From Nepenthes gracilis (Eukaryota; Streptophyta; Magnoliopsida; Caryophyllales; Nepenthaceae): a stretch of 64,000 bases of DNA. The translations under genes and the position numbers were made by a program. Location: contig BSYO01000004.1 in the NCBI GenBank assembly GCA_033239525.1, forward strand, positions 22,854,037 through 22,918,036, written 5' to 3'. Shown one piece after another: positions 38,650 through 49,822 of the stretch; the stretch's first letter is position 1, and each line of letters starts with the position of its first letter. The notes under the pieces are model-generated. The model had not been told where the DNA came from and did not search any database. It saw nothing but the letters and a program-made list of their open reading frames with translations.

Positions 38650-41600
38650 TTTTATAATATATATCACTTTTATCTTGTCATTTAGATTATCTTTGTGAAT
38701 TTATATTCCACTTTAATTACTGCTTTCAAAAATATAATTTTCTTAAATCAATTAATTAAATTGACAAAATTATTTCCGAATAGATAACCATATCCGCCAG
38801 ATATAAAAAAATCTTATATTTAATATGTAAATTTTAAAATTGTGAAAAATTTTTTAAAATACAAATCATATGTAATTTTAATGAAATGGTTACGTAAACG
38901 CATAAATATATGTGCGCAATTTTACGTAAGAGAAGGCCTTAATATTTTCACTTTATTTATTTATCTAATTATTTGCTTGGACCATATTTCAATTCAAGCG
39001 AGCTTACTCTATGACATCACTTGAACATAATAAAAGGTTTAGAATTTTTATTTTTGCTGACATAAAAAATAACTACGGCTATAAGAGTAGGATTTATCTT
39101 TATTATCTTACACGAACGTTAATAAATACAACCTTAATTAATTTACTTTTAATTAAGCAATCAAACTATTAAAGTAATTAGATTTACTAGTTAATATAAC
39201 ATGTAACGGTAACTGATGATAATGATATTATAAATCAATATTACATACCACAACTATAGCTTAATATTTAGCCTCGGACTTGATTTCTCTAAACTTTCTT
39301 AATAAGATACTCGTGACAGTGTTACTTAGGCCAAAAACGAGTTAACAAATTTAAACCAATTTAATCGAGAGAAATTTATAAATTAAAAGATTATAAATAC
39401 CAATTAATTAAGAAAAAAATCTTCCAATTTTTTCCCTTAACTGTTAAGCTCAATCAATCAGGAAAAAAGAAAGAAGTTAAACCTTGACCTCAATTGGTCC
39501 AGCAAGTAGACCACCCCGGTGCACCGGTAGAGTAAGTCTCTTCGTTGGGTACAAAATGTCCGATTAACAAAATACAATCAACCCTATAGCCTGATTGGGA
39601 AAAATGAAATATTATCAGAAAAATTTATTATCGCATTATTTTTATTAAGTATTACCCGATAATATTTATTCTCCAAAAATTTACACAACACCCTCCATAT
39701 AAAAATGAATGTATTTATTATCAAACTGGTAAATTTTTTTACCATTCCTACCCCTGCTCCTACTACGTCACCACACAGTGGCCTGTGCCACCTCGCCATT
39801 TTCACAGCTTATGGTTCCAGTTCTGGCTTCGATGAAAAGAAAGAGTTGAGCTGAATCTATAAAATCAAGCATAATCAGAACTTTACAGGGATCAGAAAGT
39901 GGAAGAAAACAGGAGGGGGGAAAAGCATTGCAAGGCATGGAGAAGATGCTCAGACTGATTTAAGAATGGACTTGAGACATTGTCCGCAGCTCAATAACTC
40001 GGATTAACGAGATCAATTTCATCATCAGTGCACCTTCTCCTGCCATAGAAAAGCACACAACCGCACTCGTCCTATTGGGGTCCTCCCATTGGGAAAAATT
40101 ATAAGTTTATCCAACGGTTAGAATTAAAAATTACATAGATTAATAGTTGAGATTAAATAAAGTTAGTTTAATGGTGATCTAATCTCCAACATTCATATTA
40201 TAACACCCCAATGCTTTCAACTTGAGTTAATTAATCTCCAAACCGGTTAAGGTTTTAAATTGTAATGATAATGAAAAAGATGGAATATTATGAGATTAAT
40301 AATTTACGGACAAGTTATGACAAATCTTATAAAGACCTTGGATAAGTTTAATTTGCAAAAGATTCAAAAAGATGTCTAGATAATTTATTTAGTAGACAGT
40401 AATATTATTTTTGATGTTTTATTTTATTACCTAGGATTCATTATGATGTTAAATTATATTTATGCATGTAATTAGAATTAGAAAATAAAGTTATTAAAAT
40501 ACCAAAAATTAGAAAAAAATCTCAAACCCCAATAATTTAGCCCTATTTTCAAAACCCTCACCTGAGGCACCCTTTCCCTCTCCTCCAAAGAAGCCCTAAT
40601 CCCATCTTCCACATTAATCTCTAGCCCTAGAGAGGGAAAAGGAAAGAGGATCGGCAGTGGGAGGACAAAAGAGAAAAACCTTCACATTTTCCCTAGCCTC
40701 TTTATCCTCTGTGCAGATTTGGTGGAGGTATATTCACAGCCATTCGTGGTGAAATCCAACTGTTTCAAAAAATTCTATGCAAGTGAAAATACCCCATTCC
40801 TTGGAAACTCCGCATTCTTGCTGTTGATCCATTCACTTTATTGGTAATCAGTTTTCATCAGTCAAACTAATAATAAATAAAATATAAAAGAGGTATGTTA
40901 AATTGCATAACCGCCAGAAATGTTTTCCATCGGTTTGGAAGTGACATTTGATTAGCATTTGTTCCAGCGTGAGTTTGAGCCCCCAGCTGGCATTTGAGTA
41001 CCCAGTGAAGTACAAGTTTAGACATCGCTTGTCCCTGTAAATTATTAGCCTCCTAATATTCTATCAATTTTCATTATTTTCACAATTAGAGTGTTTAACC
41101 AACGAGTCCAATTAACCCTAAATCAAAAATATTAAAATGTTATGCATATATTAATCTAACTTTTAATTCTAATTATTAAAAAAATAGAGAGCCTCCCCCT
41201 CAGGGAGGAGCCTAACAACTCTCCACACAAAGGGAGAGGAAACAAGAGAAAGATTATCCCTATTTACACAAATCCAGAAAGAAAATTAAGACCTTATTAC
41301 ATTACTTAAAAGTTAGATATTTAGCAATTATCAATGAGCTAGGTATATCCCATTTGCTCAAACAGGACACCATTTCAATGAACTAGGTAAGGCCCATGAG
41401 AAATTAAAAAGCAATACCAAATGAGTGTTGAGTCAACTCCTCATTAAGCACAAAGATGAATATCATCTGACCAAATTGTACAAGAGTTGGCAGGAGTCAT
41501 GTTAGTATCTTTCCGTTTTTAATGTGTGAAGATTTCGGTGGACGCCTAAAATTATAACATACTAAAATGCAATGACCCATCCTATTCATACTATCCCATT

Positions 41601-42460
41601 TCCTATCTCCGCTTCTTCCGGGATGATGGGTACAGCACTTTCAATCCCAGCCGTTCAAGTGGCCCAAATAAATCCTCACATTTAAAAGTATGAAAATAAT
41701 CTAAAGTGGAAGGACTCTGAATCCCAGCCGTTCAAGTGGCCCAATTAAATCCTCACATTCCAAAGTATGAAAATAATCTAAAGTGGAAGGACTCTCAAAC
41801 ATATCCCCCCAGTCGGCTGATGCAACCGGTATCATCACATAAGCTTCTGAGATAATATGCAAAGCAAATTAGAAAGGCCTATAGTCAGAGCCTCCACGAC
41901 ATGGGACGGACAAACACACGTTGAATTGAATAACCCATGTTTAGTACAGTGGATGGGCATCCCTTACCATTTTTAAACCACAGAAACCATGGCTTGTGTG
42001 ATGTCACCTCTTTGGCGTCTAAGATAACAATACCGAAGCTAAGTTCAGGAAAATAAACAATACCATTGAAAAAATTCATAAGAAACAGATCTTATAGAGA
42101 TACACCAATAATTACCTTTTCAGATACCCGGCAGAGTCCACATATTGAGTCCCACCAACAAAAAGGCGCATCCTTGAGTTTGCTTATGAAATAGACAGCA
42201 TTCTTTCGAGTTAGCACCTAAAAAATGTTCCATAATTGTCTGGTGAATTGTTAGATACATACGAACATTTTACCCAATCAAGCAAATAAGGTCAACATAC
42301 AGATATTTAACCACAGAATATAATCAGAATAAAATGATTGGGGAACAGTTTATAGCACATATAAACACTGGATGCCAAATAGAGGCCCAAGAGCAGCCTT
42401 CAACTCTATGCAATTGATTTTATGTAATCATAATCAAAGAAAAATCTATTGGGATATAGG
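38650..42460. other. Intergenic region with LTR-like fragments
   Basis: 38650-40080 is AT-rich; a GC-richer patch at 39740-39830 has a short ATG-initiated minus-strand reading of 73 codons that resembles nothing I know. 40195-41200 begins with TATAACACCCCAAT and has the look of a gypsy-type LTR, followed by a pyrimidine-rich segment. 41643-41797 is a recent 77-bp tandem duplication (unit starts AATCCCAGCCGTTCAAGTGG). 42215-42110 (minus) has exon-like borders, TTTTTAG and AAG/GTAATT, but no convincing protein. Confidence 0.4.
41643..41797. repeat. Recent 77-bp tandem duplication
   Basis: The unit AATCCCAGCCGTTCAAGTGG...AGTGGAAGGACTCT occurs twice without a spacer at 41643 and 41720. Only a handful of bases differ, so the duplication is young. 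It is non-coding. Confidence 0.85.
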
Positions 42461-42469
42461 TCACTTTTG

Positions 42470-43462
42470 TGTTGGCTAATATCCGATTAGCAGGACGACA
42501 GGTTTGACCAAACATGCATAAGTGTAATATTAAGTGAAGTACTATTGTGTTCGCCACACACGCTTACAATATTGGACGTGGCATGATGACAAAGTGTCGG
42601 CCGGAGTGGAAATGATTGACCGGAGTGAAGAATTGGCCGGATTGGAACACTTAGGCTAGAGTGGTGAAATTTGGCAGATTGGAACACTTTGGCCGGAGTG
42701 GTGAAATTGCCAGAGTAGAACACTTCGGCCGGAGGGGAACACTTCGGCCGGACCGATGAAATTGCCGAAGTTGAACACTTAGGCTGGAGTGGTGAAATTT
42801 GGCAGAGTGGAATACGTAGGCCAGAGTGGGGAAATTTGGCAGAGTGGAACACTTTGGCCGGAGTGGTAATAACGGCCAGAGTGGTGTTGCCTAGCCAGAA
42901 GTAATAAGACCAGTCCAATCCACACTGATGCAAAGACAGACTGAGGGCAGCCAGTCTGGAAAGCTGGTTATCTGCAAAATCCAGTACAAACAGCTGACAT
43001 TGCAAAGTTAAAAGTTGATTTTCAGAGTCAGTAACCAATTTTGCAGAACAAGTCCACTACAAAGTACACGACACGAAGGTGATTTTGCAAAGTCGGTGGC
43101 AGGCTTTGCAGTGCACATGACAGTCTTACAGAATAAGCGCCGCCTGGTACATTTGTATATATATGTTCATAGTTGAGTTTTCAGAAGTGTGAAAAAAAGC
43201 AGAGAAAAACAAGGAGTCGCGTTTTGCTCTTGTGCTTTGTTCTTCGAGAGTTTTTGTAACCAATGGGGTTTTTATAACCAAAATCTTACATAGTGAAATT
43301 TTTATAAATTAAGTATCCTGTGATTTTCTCCCTCATATTCAGAAGAGAGTTTTCACATAAAAATTGTGTGTCCAGTTCCTCCCTTTTTCTGTTAAGTACG
43401 TGATTGTTATTATTGTTCTCTTCTCTCGATTCCACTATCCGACCGGCGCTCATTTCCTTACA
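42470..43462 (+). mobile_element. Probable solo LTR containing a minisatellite
   Basis: A block of about 1 kb starts TGTTGGCTAATATCC and ends TTTCCTTACA (TG...CA). It has a TATATATATG box near 43156, a leader-like segment and a U5-like end. The U3 part includes a minisatellite at 42600-42890. No primer site or coding region follows, so a solo LTR of a copia-type element fits best. No target-site duplication is apparent, and the boundaries are approximate. Confidence 0.5.
42600..42890. repeat. GGCCGGAGTGG minisatellite
   Basis: About eight degenerate units of 30-40 bp consist of GGCCGGAGTGG, GTGAAATT and GGAACACTT words in varying order. The array sits in the U3-like part of the probable solo LTR. 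A 183-codon minus-strand ORF (43038-42487) crosses it and reads as a repeated, serine- and proline-rich string, so I treat it as an artefact. Confidence 0.8.
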
Positions 43463-44287
43463 AAATCGGCTATGTGCTTAAGCCCATTTCATTCAGCTCA
43501 TTCAATAATATATATCCAAGTCTTCTCCAATGATTACATTCCAAAGTCTCACACAGCATGCTTCATTTGACAAATGGTGCACGTAGACGTGAATCCTTAT
43601 AATCACTTATCTCCATGGGCAAATCCAAACTAGAAAGGCACAATTCTCACAAAACTCTAATCCCGAAGCATGAAGAAGAATACGTAAAACCAATTAAACA
43701 TACGTTATGCAGAAAGTCTGTGGATTAAACTACATATCAATCTAATAGACATCTAAAAAATGCATCAAGAATCAGGGTTCACTATAAGACGGAGGTACTT
43801 CCAGCTGCTTCAATAAGAAGTAGAAGGAAGCTCCAAATCCCAGCCTCAGATTATGAACTTTCAGCTTTTTAAGAAGAAGAAAGCCAGTTGCTAGACAAAG
43901 AGGTACAAAACAGACAGAAAGAGATATTACCTAGGACTTTTTGTGTAACTGCCCGAATCTTTACCTGCCTGCAAAACAATAGGAAAGAAAGGCACAGATA
44001 GAGGGAGATAGTGTTTCATCCCCTTTTTTGGGAGTTGTGGAATTGAAGCAAGAATCAAGTCATCGACAGAAGTTACGTTTTTCATCAAAACAATACTTCA
44101 AAGATTTTGCATCCGAATTAAACACGGGGAAATCAACAGTAATCCTTACAAGCACCTATCACCAAACAACTCCATTTAATTCAACAAATGTCTACACTAA
44201 ATGGAGGAGGACTCCACTGCTCTAGCCTTTAACTTGGTCCCTCTTGATCAAGCTCAGCCTTAGTATATAAGCAACTACTAATACATT

Positions 44288-44554
44288 TCATTTACCAGTG
44301 CTCATCATAAGAGTGATATTGTCTCCTTTGAGAAGGATCCTCCCGAGGGATTTTCTAGTCTTCTTTTTCACGTTCACTTCTTCGGCATCATCCAATACCA
44401 AATTCATGTACTCGTCGAAGCCAATAATCCGGCCTTCAATCCTCAAGTCCTTCTGCTCAAACAGCCAGATCTGAATGCGCGCTTTGCTTTGAAGGAACCT
44501 GAAGATCAGATTAATTGGTTGGGTCATAATCCTCTGGACTTTGGTGCTCGCCAT
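44288..44554 (-). CDS. SmE: Small nuclear ribonucleoprotein E (Sm core protein E)
   Basis: The 88-residue product is nearly identical to plant Sm E. This protein is one of seven Sm proteins forming the ring on U1, U2, U4 and U5 snRNAs in the spliceosome. Sm1 spans about residues 26-62 ([20 protein letters not shown] then [14 protein letters not shown]) and Sm2 about 74-86 ([14 protein letters not shown]). The start is [10 protein letters not shown], the family's usual N-terminus, and the stop is TGA. There is no intron in the coding region, unlike many eukaryotic Sm genes. It may be an expressed retrocopy or a naturally intronless gene. The good upstream promoter elements and intact frame argue that it is functional. 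A CT repeat lies immediately before the start codon. Confidence 0.95.
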   Translation of the reverse strand: MASTKVQRIMTQPINLIFRFLQSKARIQIWLFEQKDLRIEGRIIGFDEYMNLVLDDAEEVNVKKKTRKSLGRILLKGDNITLMMSTGK

Positions 44555-44800
44555 TTTCGCTCTCTCTCTCTCTCTCTCTCACGGTTGCTGCTAAAACCCT
44601 AGAACGAGAGCAAACCAAAGATGTGATTACGGGGAGCGAGATGAAACCCTTGGGAAAATGCTGCGTTATGAAGGTTTAAATAGCGAGGCTTTGGGGAAAT
44701 TACTACAATAAACCGGGCCTTGTTCATCTGATTGTGGGCCGGGACAACACGGTTCAATTAGATAGGCCGGTCCAATACGATTCAATTAGATGGGCCGGGA
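44555..44800 (-). promoter_or_regulatory. Sm E promoter: TATA box, telo-box, two site II elements
   Basis: On the minus strand, TATTTAAA lies at 44682-44675, about 120 bases before the start codon. A telo-box (AAACCCTA on the plus strand, 44594-44601) sits in the presumed leader. Two TGGGCC site II elements are at 44735-44740 and 44791-44796. A (CT)n run at 44559-44580 adjoins the ATG. Telo-box plus site II is a known combination in promoters of plant translation- and growth-related genes. Confidence 0.65.
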
Positions 44801-44887
44801 TCATGTCATCATATATTGTTGATAATAAATTAGTACCAAAAATAATATAACACTCATAATATATAATATTATCATATAAAATAGATA

Positions 44888-45254
44888 TAAAAATAATTTG
44901 ATTTTTTTGAATCCTGTATATAGTAAATTTCATATAAAATACATACATATCGGTGTGAGAGGTAATAATATTAATATAGAAATAATATCTCAAACATATT
45001 TTTAATACTGAGATAAATATCATAAGATATTATTTAATTATAAAAAATATTTTAAAACAAATAAAATATATTATTGAAAACTGAAAATTAATTGATATAA
45101 TTTTTTTAAATTTTAGATGTCATAAAAATCTAAAATTTGTTAAAGTGTAGCTAATCTTGACAACAAATAAGAGTACCTAGTGTATTAAATGATTAAAAAA
45201 ATTTGTGAATTTATCAAAAATTTAAATGAAACACTTATCAAAAATACTGTAAAA
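44888..45254. repeat. 367-bp direct duplication flanking the pararetrovirus, left copy
   Basis: This sequence recurs at 58244-58610 in the same orientation and with the same length. I count four base differences and no gaps. Sequence outside the pair differs on both sides. It has no LTR features (no TG...CA ends, no primer site inside it), and unlike the viral terminal region it looks like ordinary AT-rich host DNA. It is therefore best read as host sequence duplicated around the insertion. Confidence 0.95.
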
Positions 45255-46201
45255 TCTCTATCAGGATCGTATTTCAAAATCGTGCGTACAAACACATAAC
45301 ACGTAAACCAGAGAAAGACAGAGTTATACCAGAATAAGGCTGAATAATCGGCTGGACTTTGATTGAAGAAGTTGCTTACATAATCAGGGCGACGGTACAA
45401 CAAAAGAAATTTGTACAAAGAAAAGGAAATTTACAGGGAAAAAAAATTAAGAAAAGCTAGGAGAAGGTTGCTGGAGAGAGCTCTTGGGTTCTCAGGACTT
45501 CTGGTTCATGGACCTCTTATTTTTGGACCTGCCTTCAACTGAAGCTGAGAAGGGCTTTAAATAGAAGGTCTTGATTGTCTGTGGCCGTTGATTTGTTGAA
45601 ATAATTGAATAGATCTGAGCCGTTGATAAGTCTTCATATAATTGCCAGGAATCTTTGCCGTTTTACGTCTTGTCAACAGTAGTGCATATCTTTTGTATAG
45701 GAATGATTACAAACATCCGGGGAGAATTCGGTTCTTGGCGATTTAGGCGGTTTACTTCACCGATGAATAGTATTACATAGTTACTGCGTAGTCTTTGCAT
45801 AGTGTCTGTATAGTGTTATTGCAGTAAAAAACTTTTGAAAAGTTTTGAAAACTTTTGCTTTTGCTCGGAAGCTTTTGCGTATGATTTTCGCCTTTTTGCT
45901 TGTCGTTGCATCAACTTTGCATCTGTTTTGTGCCTTGCATAATGAGGTTTATCTGTTAAAATATTTTTTTTTTTTTATGGAATGGACTATTTTGTCTAGA
46001 GTTCCAAAAGGTCCATATGTCCGTCTCTTAAAGATCCTTTGTCCAGAAGTAGGTAACTATTCTTGAATTTACTTCTTCATTTGGCTTTGGCTGTTGATAT
46101 TTGAATGGAGAAACTTGAAGATGTCTTGTGCGAAGCTTGTTTATCTTGTCATAAGGATTAATTTGGATACCTGCAATGTAACACATATGTTAGCAGTCCT
46201 T
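45255..46201 (-). promoter_or_regulatory. Terminal viral intergenic region of unit B (promoter facing Sm E)
   Basis: This region matches the internal copy at 51858-52450 for about 600 bp, at close to 97 percent over the first 450 by my count. It includes TATTTAAA at 45563-45556, so transcription would start near 45530 and read leftward. The copy stops one step short of the primer site, which is where viral minus-strand DNA begins. Farther upstream (about 45765-45860) are GCATAGTGTCT-like repeats and an AAAACTTTTGAAAAGTTTT palindrome. The part beyond 45860, toward the unit B ORF, is not shared with unit A. Confidence 0.8.
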
Positions 46202-46801
46202 TCAGAGACTGAATGGGTCTTGAGCATAACCGACGGCATATGGCGGCTGTGGACTAGGCGGTTGTGTAGATGAGTCTGATGCTGGGTCGTCATCTGATAT
46301 GTCAGCCCATAGAGTCTTGAAGTCTGATACTTGCTTTGAGAGTTGTTGATGCATTTGAGTCATCTGATTCATCATTGTATCTATCTGAGCTTGTTGGTCT
46401 TCCATTTGCTGTTTTGCTTGCGTAGATCGTACAGATCGCTTAGAGGAGACAGATAGAGTAGGAGATCCGATACGTCTTGGTTTGCTTGTTTTGGGCCTTG
46501 AGATACTAGGTCCAGCTGGGTGATCAGGTATATAAGGTTTTGGTGTAGGTGAAGGTGGTAAAATTTTTGAGGCAATTTTTATTGTCTGAGCTGATGTTTG
46601 TTCCTTTTTATAGTCATAATCAATTTGAGTGTAATCGATCAGAATATGGTCGAATTTCTCCCACCATTTGATTCTGAATGCTCGAACAATCGATAGAGGA
46701 ATGTCTTGAATAGCTAATGGTGAGTCTTCATAATGTTGATCACAAGTAAAATACCATGACACAATCCATGGAACTTCATAGTTAATATGAAAACAGATTA
46801 T
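46202..46801 (-). pseudogene. Unit B ORF1, C-terminal segment: coiled coil and proline-rich tail (unknown)
   Basis: This continues, in the same frame, the polyprotein broken by a TGA at 46804-46802, and ends at the final TGA at 46204. It reads SWYFTCDQHYEDSPLAIQDI, a Trp-rich stretch, a basic and proline-rich linker (PSPTPKPYIP), a heptad-like segment MEDQQAQIDTMMNQMTQMHQ (about 46380-46320) and an acidic, proline-rich tail. Coiled-coil segments occur in caulimovirid virion-associated proteins, but I cannot claim homology. Its place before the terminal intergenic region matches that of the F-box ORF in unit A. Confidence 0.6.
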
Positions 46802-46804
46802 TCA

Positions 46805-49018
46805 ATGTGGTAAGAATATACCCTTGTGTAATTCTTCATAATGCATTCTTGCATTGTTAATATTGCTAGGATAAAGAACTGGTAAGCATCCGAAATAAAT
46901 CCACCATTCTGTAAACCATATTGGTAATGGTTTTGGACAGGTTTTATCGAACCGAATAAACCAGGAATGTGTATAAGATCGAAGATAAAAAGCATTATAC
47001 CAAGCGTCTTTGTAATCTTGGTAATTGTATCCTTTAGGTTGATAAGGAACAGAAAAAGGTTTTATATCCCAAGTGTTAAGTCCAACATCTTGAGGAAGTT
47101 TGATGTGTTTAATTTTGATAGTGGAAAAGGTAATGGTATTGTCTCGAGGATTGCGGTGATGTTTGATTTCAACAGAACCAGAATCAAGTAGGATTAATTC
47201 ATAGTATTGTTGGGTTTTTAAAATATCCGCAGTTTGATATAGACAATTAGGATGAAGCATTTTATTTGTCAAAGTAATGAGATCATTGAGTAACGGTTTT
47301 TGGTAATAGGAAGTTAGAGCAACATGAAGTTTAGGTAGTTTGGTGATATACTGGTTATCATGGGGCGTAAGAGCTGGTTGCGTAAATGAGGAAGTGGGAG
47401 CAACAGCTTCTTTGTAATTAAGTGGTGGATATTCATGTAAGGTTGCAAATCTGTTTGAAATTGGGATAATCTGCGGTTTAGACATTGCATAGTTATGAAC
47501 AGACTGTTTGGGTGTTTGCTTGGCTGGAGTATAAGGAGATGAAGTGTCCTTCTCTTTTCCTTTAAAAGACATGATTTCCTGTAAAAATTCGTTTATTAAA
47601 CTTTCTAAAATATGTGCTTCAATAAAACTTTCAATGTCAAAATTCGTTTGCCATCGTACTGATGTAAAATCCTTTAAATCTTTTTGTAAAACAATATGAA
47701 TATTTTGATAAACAAGATGATGAATAAAATTATTTTGGCTTTTTGATATGCAAAAAATTCTTTTGTTTAGATATGCAGAATACTTGAATGAATGATGTAA
47801 TGATGTATGTAAATATTTGGATGCATATAATGGTAATGTTCTAGAGACTGAATCCTTAAAGATAGGTAACTTCGTATATGGTCGTCTGTATTGTATATCT
47901 TTATAGGGAACTATTTTATTGATACCTATTTTTGATGGTAGAATTGGTTCTAAATTCTGTGTGCTAGATTCTGTACTAAGTTTTTTATTCTTTTGTTGTA
48001 TTACTTTTATTGATTTTAGTTTAGTTGATCTAAACTTTAATGGTGGTTTAAAGCTAAAAGGTTTTCTAAATCTTTGCAATAACTTACTTGATCTGTGATT
48101 AGAATTTTTAGTAAGATTTGGGTTTTGTTGATTTTTTAAATATTTATTTAAATATCTAACTAATTTTAGAAACAACTTAGGTTTATTTTGTCGATAGTGT
48201 TTATAGAGCTGGTAATTAATTATTTGTTTTTTAATTTGTTGAGCTAAAATCTGTTTTTTATAACATTATTTTTTACTATTATGCCAAGATTTTAATTTTT
48301 TATATTGTTCAATAATATTTATTTTTTCTTTATTCTTTATTTTCTTAAGCTTTTGATATATTTGACTTTTATTGTTATTTTGATTAGATGGTCGTGGTAT
48401 ATTTTCAATATGATTATTTCGTGATTGTTTTTCTTTTTCTATTTCTATGTCACGAAATAATATTATTTTTGTATTACTTGATTTATTGTATAAGTGATTT
48501 TCTTTATTATGGAAATGTTTCAAAATGTTATTAGTTATTTGTAATTGTTTTGAGATTTTCGTTAGATTTTTAAACAGATGAGTTTTATATTTATGTTTAA
48601 CTATGTTATATCTGTGTTGTGCTAATTCTTTTTGAGAAATAAAATAATATTGTGTAAATAAATTAGATAATTTATTATTAGTTAATATATCTTCAAATCT
48701 TATCTTATAATAATTTTGATGATTATATTGAATTTCTATGATATTTCTCGGAGATGTGTGATAATCTCTTGTCCATGTCGGAGTTAGAGAGTAATTGTTT
48801 TTTAACAGAGTAAGTTGTTTGTTATTTTCTAACGTAAGGTTATTATTGTTTTCTTTAAGTTCTAAACTTGTAGATGAACTGTCTTCAAGATAAATTAAAG
48901 TAGATGTTGAAAATATTTGTTTTTGTTTTGGTAAAATTTTTGATAAGGAGATAAAATAAGTATTTATAAGTGAATTATATAATTTTATATCAGCAAAGAT
49001 ATTATTAAATTTTATAAT
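46805..49018 (-). pseudogene. Unit B ORF1, large unrecognised region replacing protease/RT/RNase H
   Basis: About 740 codons lie in the same frame as the movement protein, interrupted only by TAA at 48268-48266. The first half is rich in Lys, Asn, Gln and Tyr and contains two similar blocks: NQNYYQLIL...YFIS, starting just before 49018 and running into this region, and HQNYYKIRF...YYFIS near 48720-48640. The middle is strongly basic (KLLQRFRKPFSFKPPLKFRS near 48090-48030). The last 257 codons of the open stretch 48175-46802 are of ordinary composition and Trp-rich near the end (HSWFIRFDKTCPKPLPIWFT). No DTG, YxDD or RNase H signature is present. I recognise no family. A movement accessory, virion-associated or RNA-binding role are only possibilities. 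Confidence 0.6.
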
Positions 49019-49021
49019 CTA

Positions 49022-49822
49022 TGAGTTTTGCAATTTATCATCATATAATTCTGTAAGAATTAGTTGATAATAATTTTGATTGATGCAAAGAGATAATGTT
49101 ACTTGATTAGGTTTAAGTGGCTTAATGTATTGAACAATATTTTTATTTGAACTTTGTTCTGATTCCAGTGTTACATTAGATTTAATTTCTAATTTTTGTT
49201 TTAATTTACATTTCTTAGACTTATGTCCAAATTCTTTACATTTCCAACATTTAGTTTTTAACAACTTAGTTTGATTTTGTTTAGGTGGAGTAAGTAAAGT
49301 AAGACAGGGTATTAAAGGTTTTTCTTTATCAGTTTCTTTATCTTTTGAGATTTGTAAATTAAAAGGTAAAGACAGTTCTTTAATATTTATGGATTCGGAA
49401 AGTAAAGAGGATGATGGATTGAATGTTTTTGCTAATGGAGGGGGTATTAACGAATTTTTATTAATATTTTGGGATTGGTTTTCAGGGTGTAAAGTAGTTG
49501 ATTTGGTTTTGGTATTTGCTAAGGATATAGTTTCTAAGGAAGTTGAAGAATTTTTAATATTGTTGGTAGAGTTTCGAATCATTTCTTGTTGGCTATATTC
49601 TTTCGAAATTTCTTCTTGTTGATTTTACATTTTAGTAGTTTGACTAATGTTTGTTGGAAAAGTATCTAACTTATTTATTTGTCTAATTAAGTTATCTTTT
49701 TCTTTTGGAGACTTAGTTAAGTCATTTATCTTTTTTGTTAATTTATTTAACAATACTCTACTTTGGTAAGCAGATGGGGATAATATAACTTTTTCCATAA
49801 TTGGTGAAGTATATTTTTCAAA
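49022..49822 (-). pseudogene. Unit B ORF1, segment with zinc knuckle
   Basis: Same frame as its neighbours, with a TAA at 49627-49625 and a TAG at 49021-49019. It begins with a block containing LSPSAYQSRVLLNKLTKKIN, which resembles LSPTRTEILLEKLTNKIN in unit A near 57540-57480. It then has low-complexity Asn/Ser/Glu sequence and one CX2CX4HX4C knuckle, CWKCKEFGHKSKKC, at 49249-49208. The unit A knuckle (56426-56385) is clearly related. The capsid core found upstream of the knuckle in unit A is missing here. Confidence 0.75.

Noticed and set aside
42487..43038. 183-codon minus-strand ORF
   Set aside because: It runs through the GGCCGGAGTGG minisatellite inside a probable solo LTR. Its repeated, low-complexity product has no domain.
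44888..45254. Flanking 367-bp repeats as LTRs of the 13-kb element
   Set aside because: They lack TG...CA ends, promoter and adjacent primer site. The real primer site and viral promoter are inside the element, which is of caulimovirid type and has no LTRs or integrase.
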